From the NCBI GenBank assembly GCA_023458595.1, contig JAEWYT010000104.1, positions 1-47,524 on the forward strand: a DNA stretch of 47,524 nucleotides, in the 5' to 3' direction. Of this stretch, positions 31,543-38,013 are shown in pieces; the stretch's first letter is position 1, and every line of letters starts with the position of its first letter. Source of the DNA: Pseudomonadota bacterium. GTDB taxonomy: Bacteria; Pseudomonadota; Alphaproteobacteria; Rhizobiales; Tepidamorphaceae. The position numbers were made by a program, and so were the translations under genes. The notes beneath the pieces were generated by a model, which was not told where the DNA came from, ran no database searches, and worked only from the letters and a program-made list of their open reading frames with translations.

Positions 31543-31740
31543 GAGCGTCGGCGCGGCAAGGCGTCCCGGTTCCTGGGGCCTCTCTCCGGTCCATTTGAAC
31601 CGGCCCATCCCAAGAGCGACCCGGCGAGAGTACCTCCACGGCTGGCGGAAAATCCGCCATCGCATTGCCTTTCTGATCGTGTGGACTAGATTGTGAAACG
31701 GCTACGTTTCGAATTCCCGTGATCTTCTCGAGGAGTGGTG

Positions 31741-33552
31741 ATGGTGGACGCGCCCGCAGCCGACGATGCCATCTTCCATTTCGTGATGATCAAGCCGACG
31801 CATTACGACGACGACGGCTATCCGATACAGTGGCTGCGCTCGGCCATTCCCTCCAATACGCTGGCTTGCCTGAACGCGCTCGCCGAGGACGCGCGGCGGC
31901 GCGAGGTGCTCGGCAAGGACGTCCGGATCCGCCTGCATTCCTTCGACGAGACGAACCGGCGCGTCCGTCCGGACAGGATCATCCGGATGATCCGCGAGAA
32001 CGGCGGCAAGGCGCTGATCGGCATGGTGGGCGTGCAGTCGAACCAGTTCCCGCGCGCGGTCGACCTGGCCCGGCCGTTCCTGGCGGCGGGCCTTCCGGTC
32101 TGCATCGGCGGCTTCCACGTGTCCGGCTGCCTTGCGATGTTGCCGGAGCTGCCCGCCGACATCCGCGAAGCCCAGGCGCTCGGCATCTCGCTGTTCGCCG
32201 GGGAGGCTGAGGAGCGCAGGCTCGATGCCGTCCTGCGCGACGCCTGGAACGGCGAGCTGGCGCCGCTCTACAATCACATGGACGATCTGCCCGCGCTCGC
32301 CGGCGAACCGCCGCCTATCCTGCCGCGCAAGCATGTCGCGCGCACGTCCGGCTCGCTGTCGAGCATCGATCTGGGCAGAGGCTGTCCGTACCAGTGCTCG
32401 TTCTGCACGATCATCAACGTGCAGGGCCGCAAGAGCCGGATCCGCTCCGCCGACGATCTCGAGCGCATCGTGCGCGAGAACTACGCCGACGGGATCAAGC
32501 GCTTCTTCATCACCGACGACAATTTCGCCCGCAATCGGGACTGGGAGCCGCTCTTCGACCGGCTGATCCAGCTGCGGATCGGCGAGGGCATGAACATCGG
32601 CTTCACCATCCAGGTCGACACGCTCTGCCACAAGATACCGAACTTCATCGAAAAGGCCGCGCAGGCCGGCGTCCGCAGGGTCTTCATCGGCCTCGAGAAC
32701 ATCAATCCCGACAACCTGATCGCGGCCAAGAAGCGCCAGAACAAGATAACCGAATACCGCGAGATGCTGCAGAAGTGGCGCAACCACGGGGCCATCACCT
32801 ATGCCGGCTACATCATCGGCTTTCCCGGGGACACCAAGGAGTCGATCGCCCGCGACATCGAGATCCTGAAGCGAGAACTGCCGCTCGACATTCTGGAGTT
32901 CTTCTACCTGACGCCGCTGCCGGGATCCGAGGACCACAGGGCGGCGTGGGACCGGGGCGACTGGATGGACCCCGACATGAACAAATACGACCTGGACCAT
33001 CGGGTCGCTCACCATCCCGTCATGTCCGACCGGGAATGGGAGGAGGCCTATCGGCTGGCCTGGGACACGTTCTATACGCCCGACCATATCCAGACGATCC
33101 TGCGGCGCGCCTGCGCCAGCAAGCTCGGGCGGCCCAGCACCACGCTGTCCACGATCCTGTGGTTCTACCTGATGATCCTGTACGAGGGCGTGCATCCGCT
33201 CGAGGGCGGCGCGCTCAGGCTCAAGTTCCGCCGCGACAGGCGTCACGGGCTGCCGATCGAGAACCCGCTCGTGTTCTATCCCCGCTACGTCGGCGGAACC
33301 GTGGCGAAGGCCATCGGATACGCGAGGGTCTATCTGCGGACGAAGAAGTTGCTCAAGGCGGCGCTCGACGCGCCGGACCGATGGACCTATTCCGATATCG
33401 CCATCGCGCCGCCCGGCGAGGACGAATTCGATGCGCTCGACCTCTATCACGCGACGACCGGCGGCGAAGCCGCGCTGGGGCGCAAGATGCGCGCCGACGC
33501 GATCCGCACGCGGTTGTCCGCGCAGGACGAGGCCACCGCGGCCGCGAAGTAG
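31741..33552 (+). CDS. B12-binding-type radical SAM protein of unknown function
   Basis: A 603-aa protein. Residues ~1-190 resemble a cobalamin-binding Rossmann domain (GMVGVQSNQFPRAVDLAR, PVCIGGFHVSG), though a clear DxHxxG motif is not visible. The radical SAM core starts at residue ~205 with the cluster motif Cys215-x3-Cys219-x2-Cys222 (GRGCPYQCSFCTII), followed by DDNFARNRD, GFTIQVDT and FIGLENINPDNL. The C-terminal ~150 residues are unassigned. GAGGAG precedes the ATG at 31741 by 6 nt; GTG codons at 31735 and 31738 are alternatives. It sits between the GntR gene (198-bp gap) and the convergent monooxygenase. Members of this group do methylations, methylthiolations or ring changes, so the reaction cannot be predicted. 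Confidence 0.83.
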   Translation: MVDAPAADDAIFHFVMIKPTHYDDDGYPIQWLRSAIPSNTLACLNALAEDARRREVLGKDVRIRLHSFDETNRRVRPDRIIRMIRENGGKALIGMVGVQSNQFPRAVDLARPFLAAGLPVCIGGFHVSGCLAMLPELPADIREAQALGISLFAGEAEERRLDAVLRDAWNGELAPLYNHMDDLPALAGEPPPILPRKHVARTSGSLSSIDLGRGCPYQCSFCTIINVQGRKSRIRSADDLERIVRENYADGIKRFFITDDNFARNRDWEPLFDRLIQLRIGEGMNIGFTIQVDTLCHKIPNFIEKAAQAGVRRVFIGLENINPDNLIAAKKRQNKITEYREMLQKWRNHGAITYAGYIIGFPGDTKESIARDIEILKRELPLDILEFFYLTPLPGSEDHRAAWDRGDWMDPDMNKYDLDHRVAHHPVMSDREWEEAYRLAWDTFYTPDHIQTILRRACASKLGRPSTTLSTILWFYLMILYEGVHPLEGGALRLKFRRDRRHGLPIENPLVFYPRYVGGTVAKAIGYARVYLRTKKLLKAALDAPDRWTYSDIAIAPPGEDEFDALDLYHATTGGEAALGRKMRADAIRTRLSAQDEATAAAK

Positions 33553-33594
33553 CGGCGGCGGCGACCAGTCCGCGCAAAACGCACCCCGGCGGGA

Positions 33595-34761
33595 CTACGC
33601 CCCGGCGGTGACTTTCGCCCCGACGTTCTCCCGCAGATGCGGCATCACTTCCTTGGCGTAGATCTCCATGTTCTTGCGGGTGAGCTCGGCGGGCAGGGTG
33701 CCGAACTGCAGCAATGTCAGCAGGTGGCCGAAACCGATCTCCTTCTGGTACTGCTCCAGCTTCTCGCGCACCGTCGCCGGGCTGCCGCAGATGAACATGC
33801 CCTTCTCCATGACGGAGTCGATCGTCTGCTGGCCGCCGATGGCGCTCTTCGCCTTCATGACGCCCATCATCGACTTCAGCGACAGATATCCCGGCGGCAG
33901 CAGCATCTCGCGCGGCATGCGCAGGAACTTGTTGAGGAAGGTCTCGATGTGGGGCTTGGCCTCGCGCATGGCGATCTCGTCGGTCTCCGCCACGTAGAGC
34001 GGCACCGACCAGCCGAGCTGGTCCTCGGTCGCCTCGTAGCCGTAGCCCTCGGCCACCTCCTTGTACATCTTCATGTACCTGGCCAGCATCGCGACGGGCG
34101 TGAAGGTCTGCAGGTAGGTGTACTTGCGGCTCGGATCGGCGGCCCATTCGATCGTCTCGCTGGACCCTTGAGAGGGGATCCAGATCGGCGGACGCGGGGT
34201 TTGGTACGGGCGGGGCCAGGTGTTCACGTATTCGAAGTGGTAGTGCTTGCCCTCGAACGGGAACGGTCCGGGCTCCGTCCAGGCGCGCACGATCAGGTCG
34301 TGGGCCTCGTGGAAGCGGTCGTGCGACTGGGCGGGGTTCACGCCCCAGGCGTGATACTCCGCGCCGATCCCGCGCACGAAGCCGGCGATCAGGCGCCCGC
34401 CCGTGATGTTGTCGAGCATCGTGAACTCCTCGGCCACGACCAGCGGGTTGTTGAGGAGCGGCAGGGCGCGGCCGAGCACGGCGATCTTGACGTTCCTGGT
34501 GCGCCGCGACAGGGCGCCGGCGGTGACCGCCGGGATCGGCATCAGGCCGTAGGCGTTCTGATGGTGCTCGTTGACGCAGATGCCGTCGAAGCCGAGCTGG
34601 TCGGCGTATTCGAGCTCGTCCAGATAGCGGTTGTAGAGGGCGTGGCCCTTCTTCGGGTCGTAGTAGGTGTTCGGCAGGGTGATCCAGGCCGAGTTGTATT
34701 TCTTGTCGTAGTCGAGATCGAGGTCGGCATACGGCATCAGGTGCATGAAATAGAATTTCAT
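33595..34761 (-). CDS. Luciferase-like (LLM) flavin-dependent monooxygenase
   Basis: A 388-aa bacterial-luciferase-fold oxygenase that uses reduced FMN and O2. Typical regions are an N-terminal FMHLMPYADLDLDYD, DGICVNEHHQNAYGLMPIP, LPLLNNPLVVAEEFTMLDNI, GGRLIAGFVRGIGAEYHAWGV and a C-terminal GSPATVREKLEQY. It needs a flavin reductase; the FMN reductase at 29068-29700 is a candidate partner. It overlaps the upstream alpha/beta hydrolase stop/start by 4 bp (ATGA), so the two are coupled. The substrate may be a ketone, sulfonate, amine or aromatic; the motifs do not decide. Confidence 0.88.
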   Translation of the reverse strand: MKFYFMHLMPYADLDLDYDKKYNSAWITLPNTYYDPKKGHALYNRYLDELEYADQLGFDGICVNEHHQNAYGLMPIPAVTAGALSRRTRNVKIAVLGRALPLLNNPLVVAEEFTMLDNITGGRLIAGFVRGIGAEYHAWGVNPAQSHDRFHEAHDLIVRAWTEPGPFPFEGKHYHFEYVNTWPRPYQTPRPPIWIPSQGSSETIEWAADPSRKYTYLQTFTPVAMLARYMKMYKEVAEGYGYEATEDQLGWSVPLYVAETDEIAMREAKPHIETFLNKFLRMPREMLLPPGYLSLKSMMGVMKAKSAIGGQQTIDSVMEKGMFICGSPATVREKLEQYQKEIGFGHLLTLLQFGTLPAELTRKNMEIYAKEVMPHLRENVGAKVTAGA

Positions 34762-35543
34762 CGGGCAGCCTCCTCGATGAAGCCGGTGACGCGGGCGACG
34801 TAGTCGTCGGCCTTTTCGACATAGGGAAGGTGACCGCAGTCGGCGAAGGTCTCGGACCGGGCGCCGGGGATCATGCCGGCGAGGACGGGCCCGTACTGGA
34901 GCGGTATCAGCTTGTCCTGCTCGCCCCACAGCACCAGCGTCGGCGTCGAGATGCGGTGCAGCCACTTGTCGAGGTGCGGGTTGTAGAGGCGCGGTTCCCA
35001 GGCGATCTTGGCGGTGGTCAGCCGGTTCTTCAGGACGACCATCTGCCCCTCGTCGGTGGGCGGGGCGGCGGCCAGAGCCTTCTCGGCGAAGGACTGGTCG
35101 TGGAACAGGTTGCGCGCCGTCTCCTCCGGCGACCACAGGAAGATGTCGGCCTTGCGCACGCCGGGAATGCGGATGCCGGGCGGGGCGCTGACGATCAGCG
35201 AGGCGAGGCTCGTGTCGTTGCGAACCGCCAGTTCCAGCGCGATCCAGCCGCCGATCGACTGGCCGACGAGGTTCACGTCCGTCAGGCCGAAGTGGTCGAT
35301 CACGTCGAGATAGAAGAAGGCGAGGTCGCCGATGTTGTCGAGCCATTCCGGCATGTCGGAGGCGCCGAAGCCGGGATGCTCGGGCACGATCACGTCGAAG
35401 CGCTCGGACAGGGACTCCATGAACGGCAGCCAGTGCGGCACACCGTTGGCTCCGTGCAGGAACAGGAGTGGGGCGCCGGAGCCGCCACGCCTGAAACGCG
35501 TGTTGCAACCGGCTATGGTCTCGGTGAATTCCCGAAACGGCAT
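34758..35543 (-). CDS. Alpha/beta hydrolase, meta-cleavage-product-hydrolase type
   Basis: A 261-aa serine hydrolase with the triad Ser96 (LVGQSIGGW), Asp210 (WGEQDKLIP) and His238 (DCGHLPYVE), and an oxyanion region LLFLHGANG. The layout is like that of MhpC/BphD C-C hydrolases and esterases, with a short cap. AGGAG precedes the ATG. It is first in a two-gene operon with the luciferase-like monooxygenase, and its promoter carries the perfect palindrome TGGTATACCA 67 bp upstream. Hydrolysis of an ester, for example the product of a Baeyer-Villiger-type oxidation by the partner, would fit; this is inference. Confidence 0.87.
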   Translation of the reverse strand: MPFREFTETIAGCNTRFRRGGSGAPLLFLHGANGVPHWLPFMESLSERFDVIVPEHPGFGASDMPEWLDNIGDLAFFYLDVIDHFGLTDVNLVGQSIGGWIALELAVRNDTSLASLIVSAPPGIRIPGVRKADIFLWSPEETARNLFHDQSFAEKALAAAPPTDEGQMVVLKNRLTTAKIAWEPRLYNPHLDKWLHRISTPTLVLWGEQDKLIPLQYGPVLAGMIPGARSETFADCGHLPYVEKADDYVARVTGFIEEAAR

Positions 35544-35609
35544 CGGGCGTATCTCCTCTCGGGCTTATCGGCCCCGCGACCGCGTGGGACCCTTGTTGGC
35601 TTGCGAAAA

Positions 35610-35619
35610 TGGTATACCA
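35610..35619. promoter_or_regulatory. GTATAC-type operator, perfect palindrome TGGTATACCA
   Basis: A perfect 10-bp palindrome 67 bp upstream of the alpha/beta hydrolase start. Read on the minus strand it continues as TTTT, as the other sites continue with TTTC. It is the best match to the FCD-GntR half-site pattern in the window. Confidence 0.6.
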
Positions 35620-35737
35620 AACTGTGTGCGGCTATCCAGACTGAGAATCGCGATGACAAAAGAAATGTGCAGATTCTGCTGTTTCCAGAAAGAATGGTGC
35701 CAGATGCGTCGGTGGCGTCATCGAGCAAGCCAACTGA

Positions 35738-35747
35738 TTGCATACCA
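35738..35747. promoter_or_regulatory. GTATAC-type operator variant (TTGCATACCA) upstream of the second SDR
   Basis: One mismatch to the core (GCATAC), but the right flank TTTCTGA repeats that of the 30667 site. It lies about 50 bp before the SDR ATG, a typical repressor position. Confidence 0.5.
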
Positions 35748-35793
35748 TTTCTGACGAAACCGCGGCATGCGGCGTACCTGCGGGAGGAGCGGG

Positions 35794-36576
35794 ATGAAGG
35801 CTGAAACTCTGTTCGACCTGAGCGGCCGGGTGGCCTTCGTGACGGGGGCGGCGAGCGGCCTCGGACTGGCGATGGCCGAGGTTCTGGCCGCCAACGGGGC
35901 GACGGTGGCGCTGCTCGATATCGACGAGGCGGGGCTAAGGGCGGCTACCGGAAAGATCGATGGGCGGACGGAGAGCCATGTCGTCGACATCGGCGATTTC
36001 GATCGGCTGCGCGCGGTGGTCGACGATATCGCGACCCGTCACGGCCGCCTCGACATCGCGATCGCCAATGCCGGCATGGGCGCCGGGCCGGGCTTCTCGG
36101 TGCCCGACGGGCGCATGGAGAAGGTCGACCGGGCGCGCTGGCAGAAGGTGCTCGACGTCAACCTGACCGGCACCTTCGAGACGGTGCGTGCCGCCGCCGC
36201 CCACATGATCCCGCGCCGCGAGGGGCGGATCATCGCCGTCTCCTCGATCGCCGGCCTGATGGCGGAGGAGATGGTCGGCTATGCCTATGCGGTGACCAAG
36301 GCCGGCGTCGTCAACCTGGTGCGGCAGGCGGCGATGGAGCTCGCCCCGCACAACGTGCTGGTGACGGGCATCGCGCCGGGGCCGTTCCGCACCAACATCG
36401 GCGGCGGGCGCATCAACGATCCGGAGGTGGCCAGGGCCTTCGAGGCGATCGTGCCGCTGAAGCGCATCGCCCATGTCGACGAGCTGAAGGGGCTCGCCCT
36501 GCTGCTCGCCTCGCCCGCCTCGAGCTTCATGACGGGCATCACCATCCCGATCGACGGCGGCGCGACGGCCGACTAG
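35794..36576 (+). CDS. Short-chain dehydrogenase/reductase (SDR)
   Basis: A 260-aa classical SDR: TGAASGLG at residues 17-24, NAG at 92-94, catalytic Ser150/151, Tyr165 and Lys169 (YAVTK), and the C-terminal SSFMTGITIPIDGGATAD typical of the family. GGGAGGAG lies just before the ATG at 35794; the frame opens at 35767, but that leader crosses the ribosome site. It is divergent from the hydrolase-monooxygenase operon and shares a promoter region with two GTATAC-type sites. Its substrate is likely an alcohol or keto intermediate of that pathway. Confidence 0.88.
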   Translation: MKAETLFDLSGRVAFVTGAASGLGLAMAEVLAANGATVALLDIDEAGLRAATGKIDGRTESHVVDIGDFDRLRAVVDDIATRHGRLDIAIANAGMGAGPGFSVPDGRMEKVDRARWQKVLDVNLTGTFETVRAAAAHMIPRREGRIIAVSSIAGLMAEEMVGYAYAVTKAGVVNLVRQAAMELAPHNVLVTGIAPGPFRTNIGGGRINDPEVARAFEAIVPLKRIAHVDELKGLALLLASPASSFMTGITIPIDGGATAD

Positions 36577-36577
36577 C

Positions 36578-36979
36578 TCAGTCCCGCTGCACCAGCTCGA
36601 TCTTGTAGCCGTCCGGGTCCTCGATGAAGGCGATGACGCGGGTTCCGTGCTTCATCGGTCCGGGCGGGCGGGGGATCCTGCAGCCGGCCGCCTCGAGCTC
36701 CTTGCAGGTTTCGTAGATGTCCGGCGCGGCGAGGGCGATGTGGCCGTAGCCGGTGCCGAGATCGTAGGGCTTTTCCTGGTCCCAGTTGTAGGTCAGCTCG
36801 AGCACCGCCTCGCTCTCCTCCGGGCCGTAGCCGAGGAAGACCAACGTGAACTTGCCGCCTGGAAACTCCATGCGGCGCAGTTCCTTCATGCCGAGCAGGC
36901 GGGTGTAGAAATCGACGGACCTGTCGAGGTCCTTCACGCGCAGCATGGTGTGCAGGATGCGGCTCGGTGCGGTGCTCAT
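36578..36979 (-). CDS. gloA: Lactoylglutathione lyase (glyoxalase I)
   Basis: Converts the glutathione-methylglyoxal hemithioacetal to lactoylglutathione. The 133-aa VOC-fold protein has all four metal ligands: His10 (RILHTML), Glu61 (AVLELTYNW), His80 (GYGHIAL) and Glu128 (YKIELVQ), and the motifs FYTRLLGM and KPYDLGTGYGHIALA. Length and ligands match Ni/Zn glyoxalase I. AGGAAG precedes the ATG at 36979. It converges on the SDR with 1 bp between stops. Confidence 0.92.
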   Translation of the reverse strand: MSTAPSRILHTMLRVKDLDRSVDFYTRLLGMKELRRMEFPGGKFTLVFLGYGPEESEAVLELTYNWDQEKPYDLGTGYGHIALAAPDIYETCKELEAAGCRIPRPPGPMKHGTRVIAFIEDPDGYKIELVQRD

Positions 36980-37184
36980 GGGCTTCCTCGCGTACGGTTT
37001 GCGCCGGTATCGTCCCTCATAGCCGCTCCGGGCGGGAGATGCACGCCGCGACGACGTGCCCCGGTCCGAACCGTCGCCCATCGACCGCCCAAACGCCGCC
37101 CGGCAGTTGCCCGGATGTAACCGGCGCGTCACAATGGCGTAACATCCATGACTTTAGAAATCGCGCGGTGAACCGGGAGCGCAC

Positions 37185-37532
37185 ATGGCACTGGACAAGG
37201 TCATTCGCGGGGGTCTTCTGATCGGGCTCGCGGTCGGGGTCGGGGCGGCGATCGTGGCGCCGACGGTCTGGCGCGTGATGCGGCCGGCGGCGAAGTCGGC
37301 GCTCAAGGCCGGCATAGCCGGCTACGGTGCAGCGCGGACGGCGGCGGCGCGTGCGGGCGAGGAGGTCGAGGACCTCGTCGCCGAGGTCGTGCACGAGTTC
37401 GAGGAAGCCGAGGAGGCGGTCGCCGCCAAAACGCCCGCGGCGGCGAAGAAGACGAAGACCGCCGCGAAGAAGGCGCCCGGGGCCGCGCCGAGGCGCAAGG
37501 CGGCGCCGAGGCGGAAGGTCGCCGGTGCCTGA
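37185..37532 (+). CDS. DUF5132 protein with Lys/Ala-rich tail
   Basis: A 115-aa protein with one N-terminal hydrophobic segment (LLIGLAVGVGAAIVAPTVWRV, ~10-30), a helical middle and an acidic coil (EEVEDLVAEVVHEFEEAEEAV) as in DUF5132 proteins, then a histone-H1-like tail rich in Lys, Ala, Pro and Arg. In many bacteria this family is next to an HMA-domain protein and a P-type ATPase, as here. Function unknown; a membrane-associated accessory for the ATPase is a reasonable guess. It overlaps the next start by 8 bp. Confidence 0.8.
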   Translation: MALDKVIRGGLLIGLAVGVGAAIVAPTVWRVMRPAAKSALKAGIAGYGAARTAAARAGEEVEDLVAEVVHEFEEAEEAVAAKTPAAAKKTKTAAKKAPGAAPRRKAAPRRKVAGA

Positions 37533-38013
37533 GCCCGTGAAGGCCCGGCTCGTGCACCGGATTCCCGGGCGCGTGCGCCTCAGGATCGAGGGGGAGCGGC
37601 CGGAAATCGGAGCGCTCGAACGGATGGCCGACGCCATCGCCGACATGCCCGGCGTGCGCCGCGTCGACATCCGCACCGATACGGGCTCCATCCTGATCCG
37701 CCACAGCGGCGGTTTCGATACGATCGGCGAGAAACTCGAGGCGGTCGGGCTCAGCCTGCTGCCGGCGATCGTCGTCGACGAGATGGTGGACCCGATCGGC
37801 GACGTCGGCCACGAGCTCGGCGAGGTCAACGCCGCCTTCGACCGGCTCACCGGCGGCAGGGTGGACTTCTGGAGCGCGGCCTTCCTCGGCCTCGTCGGGG
37901 TCGGCCTGTGGCAGCTCAGCCGCGGCCGCGTCGCAGGACCCGCCCTGACCGTGCTCGGACAGGCCGCGACGATCGCGATGGCGCGGCCGTTCCGGATGCC
38001 GAGAAAGAAATGA
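37525..38013 (+). CDS. HMA2-like degenerate heavy-metal-associated domain protein
   Basis: A 162-aa protein whose N-terminus (VHRIPGRVRLRIEGERPE, then ALERMADAIADMPGVRRVDI) follows the ferredoxin-like HMA pattern but lacks the CxxC metal motif; the same HxxPGRxRLR opening occurs at the N-terminus of the P-type ATPase encoded opposite. Residues ~110-155 include a hydrophobic segment that may be membrane-embedded. The GTG start at 37525 has GGAAGG 6 nt upstream. Its 3' end overlaps the convergent ATPase gene by 98 bp. Confidence 0.78.
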   Translation: MPEPVKARLVHRIPGRVRLRIEGERPEIGALERMADAIADMPGVRRVDIRTDTGSILIRHSGGFDTIGEKLEAVGLSLLPAIVVDEMVDPIGDVGHELGEVNAAFDRLTGGRVDFWSAAFLGLVGVGLWQLSRGRVAGPALTVLGQAATIAMARPFRMPRKK

